Below are positions 34,178 to 42,065 of a stretch of DNA of 64,000 nt, in pieces. The stretch is from Microbacterium sp. MYb66. GTDB taxonomy: Bacteria; Actinomycetota; Actinomycetes; Actinomycetales; Microbacteriaceae. The DNA is taken from contig NZ_PCOV01000001.1 of assembly GCF_002979435.1 (NCBI RefSeq), positions 124,001-188,000 on the forward strand. The letters run 5' to 3'. Numbering within the stretch: the stretch's first letter is position 1; every line of letters begins with the position of its first letter. The notes beneath the pieces were generated by a model that was given only the letters and a program-made list of their open reading frames with translations, was not told the DNA's origin and did no database searches. Made by a program: the position numbers and the translations under genes.

Positions 34178-36622
34178 ATGTCTCGACGTGCCCCACGCTC
34201 GCGAAACACCCTGAGGACCGCCCGACTCCTCACCTGTTTCCTCGCTGCCTCCGCCCTGGTGATCGGCACGGTGGTCCCCGCCGCCGCTGCACCGACCACC
34301 GTCCCTTCGAACGCGGCGAGCCTCGCAGCCTCCGCTGCGGACCCCGCAGCGACAGGTCTCGCGAAGAGCACGCTGGTCGGATTCACACCCGGCAACATCA
34401 TCAGCGATGCCGTGTTCACGAACAAGGACACGATGACGGAGGCGCAGATCCAGGCCTTCTTCAACAGCAAGGTCTCGCGGTGCCTCGGCGGCACGGATGA
34501 GGTCGGCAAGCCGATCGTGTGCCTCAAGGACTTCACGATCACGTCGGTCACGCGTCCGGCCGACGCCTACTGCAGCGGGTACTCGGGTGCCGCCAACGAA
34601 TCGGCGGCCCGGATCATCTATCGCGTGGCACAGGCGTGCAACATCAACCCTCAGGTCCTGATCGTCATGCTCCAGAAGGAGCAGGGACTCGTCACCCACA
34701 CCTGGCCGAGCGCGTGGCGCTTCAACATCGCGCTGGGACAGGGATGCCCCGACACCGCAGCCTGCGACCCCGGCTACATCGGCTTCTTCCATCAGATCTA
34801 CGGCGCAGCGCGCCAGATGCAGATCTACATGGAGGGCAAGTGGTTCCAGTGGTACGCACCGGGCAGGACCTGGAACATCCTCTACAACCCCAACGCCTCG
34901 TGCGGCTCCGGTCCGGTGTACGTGGCCAACAAGGCGACGTCCGCTCTGTACTACTACACGCCTTACCAGCCGAACGCGGCGGCGATGCGCGCCGGCTACG
35001 GGGAGGGCGACGGATGCTCGGCGTACGGCAACCGCAACTTCTACAACTACTTCACCGACTGGTTCGGATCGACGCAGGTCCCCACCGGCCCGAGCCTCGC
35101 TTCCGTGAACTCCTCGTCCTACATGCTCGGCATCGACAGCGCCGGTGCGCTCTGGGGCTACCCGTTCGCGAAGGGGCTCTGGGGCAACCGCAAGCAGCTG
35201 GCCAGCGGTCTTTCCGGCGTGAGCTCGGCCATGATGGTCGGCGATCTCAACGGCAACGGCACCCGTGACCTGATCATCCGTCAGCAGAACGGCGTCTCCG
35301 TCCTGCGCGGCAACGGATCCGGCTTCGATGCGCCGCAGTCGCTCAACCTCGACTGGAGCTCGGTCGTCCTCTCGACGGCAGCAGGCGATCTCGACGGGGA
35401 CGGGATCCCCGACATCGTGACCACCAGCACCAACGGCGACCTCATGCTGTGGCGGGGCAACGACAAGGGCGGCCTGCTCGCGCCGATCCGCATCGGCTGG
35501 GGCTGGGCGGGGATGAACCTGCTCGTGGGTAACGTCGACCTCAACCGCGACGGCAACCCGGACCTCGTCGGGCGCGACGCCTCCGGTCGCCTGTTCGTCT
35601 ACTACGGCGACGGCGGCGGCGGCTGGACCGGCTCGCGTCAGATCGGTCAGGGCTGGGGTGGGATGACCTCGATCTTCGTCCCCGGAGACTTCACCGGTGA
35701 CGGGGTGACCGACATCGCCGCGCGGACCGCGAACGGCGACCTGTACATGTACCCGGGCGACGGCGCGGGCGCGATCACCTCCACCGGCAAGATCGGCAAC
35801 GGGTGGCAGATCCTCTCCGCTCTGGCCGGTTCGGGCGGGGCCGTGGTCACCCCGCGGGCGATGCCCTCCGGCGCCGGCGACGTGGATCGCGACGGCGGCC
35901 CGGATGTCGTGGCTCTCACCCCGCAGGGCAACCTGAACCTCTATCGGGGCAACGGCACGGGCGCCTGGCGCGGATCGAAGCAGATCGGCTCCGGCTGGGC
36001 TGCCGGCGATCGCATGATCACGCTGGGTGACTTCAATGGGGACGGCTATCGCGACCTCGGGCGCATCACCGCCGACGGCCAGTTCTGGCTGCTCCCCGGC
36101 ACGCCGGGCGGATACGGGCAGCCGGCTCTGATCGGAACCGGGTGGCAGACCATGACCCTCCTGGTCGGCGGCATCGACTTCGACGGCGACCGCAACCCGG
36201 ATGTGATCGGACGCAACTCCGCCGGGAACCTCGTCTACTACCGGGGCGACGGACGCGGTGGCTGGGCGAGCCAGGCCGTGCAGATCGGGTACGGATGGGG
36301 CGGCTTCGACATGGCCGTCAACGCGGGCGACTTCGACGGAGACGGCCGGTCCGACCTGATCATGCGCACCTCGGACGCGCGCCTCTGGGTCTATCCGACC
36401 AACGGCGCCGGCGGCTGGGGCACCCCGCGCGGGATCGGCCAGGGTTGGGGCGGCTTCAGCGCTCTCTTCAGCCCGGGCGACTTCGACGGCAACGGGACGT
36501 TCGATCTGATCGGCAGGCACACCAACGGCGATCTCTACCTCTTCCGCGGCGATGGCCGTGGTGGCTGGGGCCCGAGCGGCGTCATCGGCAACGGGTGGGC
36601 CGCCTTCACGGCATTGGGCTGA
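34178..36622 (+). CDS. secreted protein: lysozyme-like N-terminal domain plus FG-GAP/VCBS repeats
   Basis: 814 aa. Signal peptide ending near AAAA (about 35-38). Residues 65-310 form a Cys-rich domain with VLIVMLQKEQGLVTHTWPS (possible catalytic Glu168), QGCPDTAACD and GFFHQIYGAARQM, a conserved actinobacterial secreted module related to lysozyme-like hydrolases. From about 325 to the end are seven or more FG-GAP repeats of the form GDFDGDGxxDLI, forming a beta-propeller with Asp-rich calcium loops. Probably surface-bound, acting on peptidoglycan or glycan. CACACT precedes ATG 34178 by six bases. Confidence 0.78.
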   Translation: MSRRAPRSRNTLRTARLLTCFLAASALVIGTVVPAAAAPTTVPSNAASLAASAADPAATGLAKSTLVGFTPGNIISDAVFTNKDTMTEAQIQAFFNSKVSRCLGGTDEVGKPIVCLKDFTITSVTRPADAYCSGYSGAANESAARIIYRVAQACNINPQVLIVMLQKEQGLVTHTWPSAWRFNIALGQGCPDTAACDPGYIGFFHQIYGAARQMQIYMEGKWFQWYAPGRTWNILYNPNASCGSGPVYVANKATSALYYYTPYQPNAAAMRAGYGEGDGCSAYGNRNFYNYFTDWFGSTQVPTGPSLASVNSSSYMLGIDSAGALWGYPFAKGLWGNRKQLASGLSGVSSAMMVGDLNGNGTRDLIIRQQNGVSVLRGNGSGFDAPQSLNLDWSSVVLSTAAGDLDGDGIPDIVTTSTNGDLMLWRGNDKGGLLAPIRIGWGWAGMNLLVGNVDLNRDGNPDLVGRDASGRLFVYYGDGGGGWTGSRQIGQGWGGMTSIFVPGDFTGDGVTDIAARTANGDLYMYPGDGAGAITSTGKIGNGWQILSALAGSGGAVVTPRAMPSGAGDVDRDGGPDVVALTPQGNLNLYRGNGTGAWRGSKQIGSGWAAGDRMITLGDFNGDGYRDLGRITADGQFWLLPGTPGGYGQPALIGTGWQTMTLLVGGIDFDGDRNPDVIGRNSAGNLVYYRGDGRGGWASQAVQIGYGWGGFDMAVNAGDFDGDGRSDLIMRTSDARLWVYPTNGAGGWGTPRGIGQGWGGFSALFSPGDFDGNGTFDLIGRHTNGDLYLFRGDGRGGWGPSGVIGNGWAAFTALG

Positions 36623-36657
36623 TCGCGCGCGCCTCAGGATGCTCAGAGGCGGTGCCA

Positions 36658-36663
36658 TAGGAT
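36658..36663 (+). promoter_or_regulatory. -10-like hexamer TAGGAT upstream of exporter operon
   Basis: TAGGAT, six bases, then GTG 36670, which opens a nine-codon ORF. This places the likely transcription start of the ABC exporter operon at the mini-ORF. Confidence 0.45.
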
Positions 36664-36669
36664 ACTGAA

Positions 36670-36699
36670 GTGCGCTGTGGCGACCGCCACCGCAGCTGA
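36670..36699 (+). CDS. possible leaderless nine-codon upstream ORF
   Basis: GTG CGC TGT GGC and five more codons then TGA, encoding VRCGDRHRS. The stop (36697-36699) is directly followed by ATG 36700 of the permease. Because the hexamer TAGGAT lies six bases before its GTG, ribosomes would start here and could re-initiate on the permease. It could also be chance in a short leader. Confidence 0.35.
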   Translation: MRCGDRHRS

Positions 36700-37614
36700 A
36701 TGAGTGGGCCAGTGACCGATACCCGTGATGTTTTCGCCGTCGTCCCGCGCACCGCATTCGACACTCCCGGCACGAGCCGCGGTCTGATCGATGTGGTGCG
36801 CTGGCGCTACCTCCTGTACCTCCTGGTCCGGACCGGCGTCACCACGCGCTACCGGAACTCGGTCCTGGGCTGGACGTGGTCCTACGTCCGTCCGGGTGCG
36901 CAGTTCCTGGTCTTCTGGGTGGTGCTCGGGCTCTTCCTGAGTCTCAACCGGGACATCCAGAACTATCCGGTCTACCTGTTCTCCGGTATCGTCGTGATCA
37001 ACCTCTTCTCCGAGGCGTTCAAGAACGCGACCACGTCGATCGTGAACAACGCGCCCCTCGTGCGCAAGGTCTTCCTGCCACGTCAGCTGTTCGCGGTGTC
37101 GGCGGTGATGGTGGCCTTCATCCACTTCCTGCCGCAGCTCGCACTCCTGCTGATCGTCTGCCTCTTCATGGGCTGGATCACGAGCATCACGGTGCTGTCG
37201 GTGCTCGCCGCACTCGCGGGCATCCTGATCGTGACGCTGTTCGCCCTGGGTATGGGTCTCTTCTTCGGCGCGATCAACGTGCGGTTCCGCGACGCGGAGA
37301 ACATCGTCGAGCTGCTGCTCCTGCTCGCGACCTGGGCGTCGCCGGTGCTGTACTCCTGGACCATGGTGCAGGAGGCGCTCCACAAGCTCGGCTGGCCGGA
37401 CTGGATGCTGGAGCTCTACATGCTCAATCCGATCACGCAGGGCGTCGAGCTGTTCCACTACGCCTTCTGGCGTCCGGTCACCGGCGCGGCGATGGAACTG
37501 CCGCCCGGGCTGGGATGGAACACGCTGTGGACTTTCCTGATCGCCGTTGCCACGCTCCTGATCGGACAGCTCGTCTTCCGACGCCTCGAGGGAAGGTTCG
37601 CGCAAGACCTATGA
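36700..37614 (+). CDS. polysaccharide ABC exporter permease (TagG/Wzm-like)
   Basis: 304 aa ABC-2 permease with six hydrophobic segments. Seen: RYRNSVLGWTWSYVRPGAQFLVFW near the N-terminus and INVRFRDAENIVELLL in the cytoplasmic loop, both typical of TagG/Wzm/RfbA permeases. It forms the channel that flips undecaprenyl-linked glycopolymers across the membrane. The stop overlaps the ATPase start (ATGA). An alternative GTG start 12 nt downstream is possible. Confidence 0.9.
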   Translation: MSGPVTDTRDVFAVVPRTAFDTPGTSRGLIDVVRWRYLLYLLVRTGVTTRYRNSVLGWTWSYVRPGAQFLVFWVVLGLFLSLNRDIQNYPVYLFSGIVVINLFSEAFKNATTSIVNNAPLVRKVFLPRQLFAVSAVMVAFIHFLPQLALLLIVCLFMGWITSITVLSVLAALAGILIVTLFALGMGLFFGAINVRFRDAENIVELLLLLATWASPVLYSWTMVQEALHKLGWPDWMLELYMLNPITQGVELFHYAFWRPVTGAAMELPPGLGWNTLWTFLIAVATLLIGQLVFRRLEGRFAQDL

Positions 37615-38348
37615 GCACTGCAATCGCTTCGCGCCCGAGCATCATCGTCGACGGCGTCCGCAAGAACTTCACTCTCAACCATGCGCTGTCCCTCAAGGAC
37701 ACGGTCGTGGCCTGGATCCGTCGGCGAAAGACCAGCAGCACCTTCGAGGCGCTGAAGGGACTCGACCTCGTCATCAACGAGGGGGAGTCGGTCGCGATCC
37801 TCGGGCTCAACGGCTCGGGCAAGTCGACGCTCCTCAAGCTGATCTCCGGCGTCATGGAGCCCGACGCGGGCGAGGTGCTGACGCGCGGCCGGGTGGCCGG
37901 GCTCATCGAGGTCGGTGCCGGATTCCATCCGGAGCTCTCCGGCCGGGAGAACGTGTTCCTCAACGCGGCCATCCTCGGGATGCAGCGCAAGGAGATCGAG
38001 GAGCGCTACGACGAGATCGTGGCGTTCAGCGAGATCGAGCAGTTCATCGATCAGGAGGTCAAGCACTACTCCTCCGGCATGTTCATGCGCCTGGCCTTCT
38101 CCGTCGCGATCCATGTCGAGCTCGACGTGCTGCTGGTCGACGAGATCCTGTCCGTGGGCGACGCGCCCTTCCGTGAGAAGTGCCGACTCAAGTTCGGCGA
38201 GCTGATCGCGAAGAAGAAGACCCTCGTCGTGGTCAGCCACGACATGGAGATGGTCCGAGAGCTGTGCACCAGAGGCGTGGTGATCAACAAGGGCGAGGTC
38301 GTGTACGACGGTGAGATCGAGGGCGCGATCGCGTTGGTCGACGAATGA
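37611..38348 (+). CDS. polysaccharide ABC exporter ATPase (TagH/Wzt-like)
   Basis: 245 aa. Walker A GLNGSGKST, Wzt/TagH-type insert GLIEVGAGFHPELSGRENVFLNAAILGM, signature-like KHYSSGMFMRLAFS, Walker B VLLVDEILSVGD and H-loop VVVSHD. It energises export through the adjacent permease. There is no long C-terminal carbohydrate-binding domain, so chain-length recognition, if any, is elsewhere. ATG 37611 overlaps the permease stop; its own stop overlaps the next start. Confidence 0.92.
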   Translation: MSTAIASRPSIIVDGVRKNFTLNHALSLKDTVVAWIRRRKTSSTFEALKGLDLVINEGESVAILGLNGSGKSTLLKLISGVMEPDAGEVLTRGRVAGLIEVGAGFHPELSGRENVFLNAAILGMQRKEIEERYDEIVAFSEIEQFIDQEVKHYSSGMFMRLAFSVAIHVELDVLLVDEILSVGDAPFREKCRLKFGELIAKKKTLVVVSHDMEMVRELCTRGVVINKGEVVYDGEIEGAIALVDE

Positions 38349-40300
38349 TCGCCGACTGGTTCGCGCAGTCGGGGCTGCTCCTCCTCGCGCTGCTCGTCGT
38401 CTTCCTTCCCGGACTGCTTCTCGGATTCGCCCTGCGCCTGCGCGGGCTGATGCTGTGGGCGTCGGCTCCCAGCATCTCCGTCGGGCTGCTGGCCCTGTTG
38501 GCGATCGTGTTCCCCTTCCTCGGCATCCGGTGGGGGCTCCTCGCCGTCACGCTCGCCGTCGTGGCCATCGCCGCGGTCACTCTCCTGATCTCCTTCGGGA
38601 TCCGCCGTCGTCGCGCCGTCGCGGACGCTCCCCGTCCGCATGCGCGGAACACGCTCCTCCTGATCGCCGGACTTGTCGTGGGCGCGGGGCTGAACGCGGC
38701 GCGGCTGATGACCTATATCGGCACGCCGACGGCGATCTCCCAGACGAACGACGCCGTGTTCCACCTGAACGCCCTGCGCTGGGTCGCGGAATCGGGGACC
38801 TCCTCGTCGTTGGACATCTCCGGCCTCCTCGGCGGCACGACCTTCTATCCGGCCGCGTGGCATGCGATCACGTCGCTGGTCGTCCCCGACATCGGACTGA
38901 TCCCCGTCGCCGTCAACATGGTGGCCCTCGTCATCGCCGCCGTCGTCTGGCCGCTCGGTGTGACACTGCTGGCGCGGGTCGTCAGCCGGGGGGACGGGAT
39001 CGTCACAGCGCTGGCCGCCGCGCTCTCCGCCGGGCTGATGGCGTTCCCGCAGTTGATGTTCGAGTGGGGCGTCCTCTACCCCTACGCGCTGTCGCTCGCC
39101 GTCGTCCCCGCGGCCGTCGCCCTCACGATCACGGCTGTGCGCTCGTGGCGTGGAGCAAGGCGTGGGGATCGTCTGCGGCTCGCCGCAGGACCGGGCGTCG
39201 CCGCTCTCCTCGCTGTGGCCGCCGTGACGCTGTCGCAGCCGTCGTCGGTGCTGGCCTGGGGCCTGCTGGTGATGCTCTGGTTCTCGGGCAGCCTGCTCCT
39301 GGGCATCCGCTCTCCGGGGGCGCGTCCCGTCCTCCGCTGGGCGGTCATCGCAGGGGGCTGGGCTGCGGTGGCGATCGTCTGGCTCGCCCTGGCGTACCTC
39401 GCCGGCCCCGTTCTCTGGCGGTCGTACCGCGGAGTGTTCGGTGCCGTCGCCGATGTCCTGGTGAACAGCCATTCGCTTCTTCCTCCGGCGTGGGCCATGA
39501 GCGTGCTCCTCCTGGCGGGTCTCGTCGTCGCCGTGCGAGACAGGCGCGTGCGCTGGCTGGTCGTCGGCTGGGCGGCTCTCTCGGTGCTCTACATCGTGAG
39601 CGTGGGCACCGACCTGCCGGTCATCAAGAGGGTGCTCACGGGGCCGTGGTACGGGGATTCCTTCCGTCTCGCCGCGATGGTTCCGATCGTGGTCGTGCCG
39701 CTCGCCGCCTTCGGGCTCGCGATGATCGTCCGCGTCGTCACGGCCGCCCTTCCGCTGCTCTCCCGTGGCCGCCGCGACGCGGTCGCACTCGTCTCGATGG
39801 CGGTCATCGCCGTGGTGGGCGCGGTCGGGATCGCGCTGGCGCCGGTGATCCTGCTGCGGGTCGCCGACGAGACCGACACGCAATCCCGCTACGCCATGGA
39901 TGCCGACAGCTACCTCTCGGAGGACGAGCACCGGCTCCTGACGGAACTCCCCGATCTCGTGCCGAGAGACGCCCTGCTCATCGCCAACCCGTCGACCGGG
40001 GCCGGCTTCGCCTATGTGCTCGGCGAGCGAGACATCGTTCCGCGCACCTGGGCCCCTCCGGAGTCGCTCGCATGGGACCTGATCGCGGCGGGCCTGCGCG
40101 ATGCCGGCGAAGACCCCGCGATCTGCGAGGCCCTCGCCGCTTACGGCGGTCCTGACTACGTCCTCGACTTCGGCATCGGCGGGACCGGTCCGGGGGAGTA
40201 CCTCATGCCGGGTATGACGGACTTCGAAGGTCAGCCCGGGTTCGAGGAGGTCGCCGCCGAGGGCGAAGCCAGCCTCTGGCGGATCACCGCCTGCGGCTGA
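38345..40300 (+). CDS. DUF6541-type polytopic membrane protein
   Basis: 651 aa with about twelve hydrophobic segments over residues 10-520 and a soluble C-terminal part of about 130 residues. It resembles the DUF6541 family of actinobacterial cell-wall loci, whose GT-C-like layout suggests a polyprenyl-phosphate-sugar-dependent glycosyltransferase. SQTNDAVFHLNALRW (about 132-146) contains a candidate acidic loop residue. Third gene of an ATGA-coupled operon with the exporter, so it probably modifies or assembles the exported polymer. Its stop abuts the convergent stop with no gap. Confidence 0.75.
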   Translation: MIADWFAQSGLLLLALLVVFLPGLLLGFALRLRGLMLWASAPSISVGLLALLAIVFPFLGIRWGLLAVTLAVVAIAAVTLLISFGIRRRRAVADAPRPHARNTLLLIAGLVVGAGLNAARLMTYIGTPTAISQTNDAVFHLNALRWVAESGTSSSLDISGLLGGTTFYPAAWHAITSLVVPDIGLIPVAVNMVALVIAAVVWPLGVTLLARVVSRGDGIVTALAAALSAGLMAFPQLMFEWGVLYPYALSLAVVPAAVALTITAVRSWRGARRGDRLRLAAGPGVAALLAVAAVTLSQPSSVLAWGLLVMLWFSGSLLLGIRSPGARPVLRWAVIAGGWAAVAIVWLALAYLAGPVLWRSYRGVFGAVADVLVNSHSLLPPAWAMSVLLLAGLVVAVRDRRVRWLVVGWAALSVLYIVSVGTDLPVIKRVLTGPWYGDSFRLAAMVPIVVVPLAAFGLAMIVRVVTAALPLLSRGRRDAVALVSMAVIAVVGAVGIALAPVILLRVADETDTQSRYAMDADSYLSEDEHRLLTELPDLVPRDALLIANPSTGAGFAYVLGERDIVPRTWAPPESLAWDLIAAGLRDAGEDPAICEALAAYGGPDYVLDFGIGGTGPGEYLMPGMTDFEGQPGFEEVAAEGEASLWRITACG

Positions 40301-40690
40301 CTAGTCGAGGTCGGTGTCGCCGTTCGGCGCGCTCTGCGTGCTCTCGTCCTCGGTGTCGCCTGCGGCCTGCAGCAGGGCGAGCTTGCGCGCCAGCAGTGTC
40401 AGGCTGCGCTGCTGCGCCGCGTTCTTGCGGGACTGCGTGTAGACGAAGACCATGAACACGACCACGAGCGCATAGAGGAGCAGGTCGGTGCCGCGGCCGA
40501 CTCCTACGAGGTTCGCGACCCAGGTGAGCCACTGCGGGAACAGGATGGACATGATCGCCACGAGCACGAATGCTCCGAACATGAGCCGACGGATGGCCAG
40601 GTGGCTGTCGGCGCCCGTGCGGCGCATGAAGAAGGCGCCGATCGCGATCACGGCGGCGATGAGCAGGATCTGAATCCACATGACGTTCAC
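40301..40690 (-). CDS. DUF2304-type small membrane protein
   Basis: 129 aa with three hydrophobic segments (about 4-20, 35-52, 65-85) and a helical, polar C-terminus. DUF2304 proteins commonly follow a DPM1-like GT2 gene, as here, and may form a membrane partner for it. I chose GTG 40690, which overlaps the GT2 stop (GTGA); ATG 40681 three codons later is the alternative. Confidence 0.8.
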   Translation of the reverse strand: MNVMWIQILLIAAVIAIGAFFMRRTGADSHLAIRRLMFGAFVLVAIMSILFPQWLTWVANLVGVGRGTDLLLYALVVVFMVFVYTQSRKNAAQQRSLTLLARKLALLQAAGDTEDESTQSAPNGDTDLD

Positions 40691-41373
40691 CGGACGATCA
40701 GGTCGACGAGGATGTTGACGGAGTTGAGCACCGATTGCCCCTTGGATTTCGAATAGTCGGTGTAGAGCAGCTCGACCGGGTGCTCGATCCACGGCAGGCC
40801 CGTGTCGCCCAGCTGGAGCACGATCTCGGTGGCGTGCGCCATCCGGTCCTGCTTGAGCTGGATGCGGGACGCCGCGTCGGCGCGGATGACCCGCAGGCCG
40901 TTGTGCGCGTCCGTGAGCTTCACGCTCGTGGTCATGTTCGTGACCCACACGGCCGTCTTGAGGATGACCCGCTTGATCCATCCCGGGTTGGTGCGATCGT
41001 CGAGGAAACGGGAGCCGAAGACGATCGCTGCGCCGCTCTCGCGTGCCGCGGCCACCATCGACACCGCATCGTCCACGCGGTGCTGTCCGTCGGCGTCGAA
41101 GGTCACGATGTACTCGCAGCCCGGCTGGGAGAGCGCGTAGTCGATGCCGGTCTGCAGGGCGGCACCCTGGCCGAGGTTGATGGGGTGCTCGACGATGTGG
41201 GCACCGGCCTGCCTGGCGACATCGAGCGACCCGTCCGTGGAGCCGTCATCGATGCAGACGACGTTCGGGAAATGGGGGAGGAGTCCCGCGACGACACGGG
41301 CGATGACGGTCGCCTCGTTGTACAGCGGGACGACAACCCAGGTATGGGAGTCGGGAGTGGCTGGGTTGGTCAC
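40687..41373 (-). CDS. GT2 glycosyltransferase, polyprenyl-phosphate sugar synthase type
   Basis: 228 aa, GT-A fold: VVVPLYNEATVI, CIDDGSTDGS, FDADGQHRVDD (DxD), and SRFLDDR. Length and motifs fit DPM1/Ppm-like enzymes that charge polyprenyl phosphate with mannose or glucose for later use by GT-C enzymes outside the membrane; the large DUF6541 protein next door could be such a user. GTG 41373 follows GAGGAT by six bases, so it is probably leaderless. Divergent from the sugar-biosynthesis operon. Confidence 0.85.
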   Translation of the reverse strand: MTNPATPDSHTWVVVPLYNEATVIARVVAGLLPHFPNVVCIDDGSTDGSLDVARQAGAHIVEHPINLGQGAALQTGIDYALSQPGCEYIVTFDADGQHRVDDAVSMVAAARESGAAIVFGSRFLDDRTNPGWIKRVILKTAVWVTNMTTSVKLTDAHNGLRVIRADAASRIQLKQDRMAHATEIVLQLGDTGLPWIEHPVELLYTDYSKSKGQSVLNSVNILVDLIVR

Positions 41374-41408
41374 ACCCCTATCCTCTCAGGAAACGCCTGG
41401 GCAAGCAG

Positions 41409-41420
41409 ATAGGATGACCG
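41409..41420 (+). promoter_or_regulatory. probable promoter region of the WbpDEB-like operon
   Basis: A TAGGAT-type -10 lies about here, some 40 nt before ATG 41454. Unlike most nearby genes this operon has a leader with a clear GAGGAG Shine-Dalgarno. Confidence 0.4.
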
Positions 41421-41453
41421 AGTCCCCTTCTTGAACCACGAGGAGAATCCCGC

Positions 41454-42065
41454 ATGCCCTCACCGACCGATGTCCGAATCGTCGATTCGGCAGATGTGTC
41501 CCCTGAGGCGAAGATCGGAGCGGGAAGTTCGATCTGGCACCTGGCGCAGGTGCGCGAAGACGCGCAGCTCGGTGTGAACTGCATCGTCGGTCGCGGCGCA
41601 TACATCGGCACCGGTGTCGTCATGGGCGACAACTGCAAGGTGCAGAACTACGCCCTGGTCTACGAGCCCGCGAAGCTCGGGGACGGCGTGTTCATCGGAC
41701 CCGCCGTCGTCCTCACCAACGACACGTACCCCCGCGCGATCAACGCCGACGGCTCGATCAAGAGCGCGCACGACTGGGAGCCGGTCGGCGTGACGATCGA
41801 ACGCGGCGCCGCGATCGGCGCCCGTGCGACCTGCGTCGCCCCCGTGACGATCGGGGCCTGGGCCACCGTCGCGGCCGGAGCGGTCGTCGTCAAGGACGTC
41901 CCCGCATACGCCCTGGTGGCGGGCGTGCCGGCCCGACGCATCGGCTGGGTCGGAGAGTCGGGCGTGCCGCTGGTCGCCGGCGAAGACGTGAAGACCTGGG
42001 TGTGCCCCTCCACGGGTGCTCACTACATCGAGACTGACGGAACACTGACCAAGGAGACCGTGTGA
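41454..42065 (+). CDS. hexapeptide N-acetyltransferase, WbpD/WlbB-like
   Basis: 203 aa left-handed beta-helix acyltransferase with many [IV]G repeat steps and GPAVVLTNDTYPRAI, the WbpD/WlbB active-site segment (Asn and neighbouring acidic residues). WbpD acetylates the 3-amino group of UDP-GlcNAc(3NH2)A with acetyl-CoA. GAGGAG lies 9 nt before ATG 41454. The stop overlaps the DegT aminotransferase start (GTGA), followed by the oxidoreductase, exactly the enzyme set needed for C3 oxidation, amination and acetylation. Confidence 0.82.
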   Translation: MPSPTDVRIVDSADVSPEAKIGAGSSIWHLAQVREDAQLGVNCIVGRGAYIGTGVVMGDNCKVQNYALVYEPAKLGDGVFIGPAVVLTNDTYPRAINADGSIKSAHDWEPVGVTIERGAAIGARATCVAPVTIGAWATVAAGAVVVKDVPAYALVAGVPARRIGWVGESGVPLVAGEDVKTWVCPSTGAHYIETDGTLTKETV

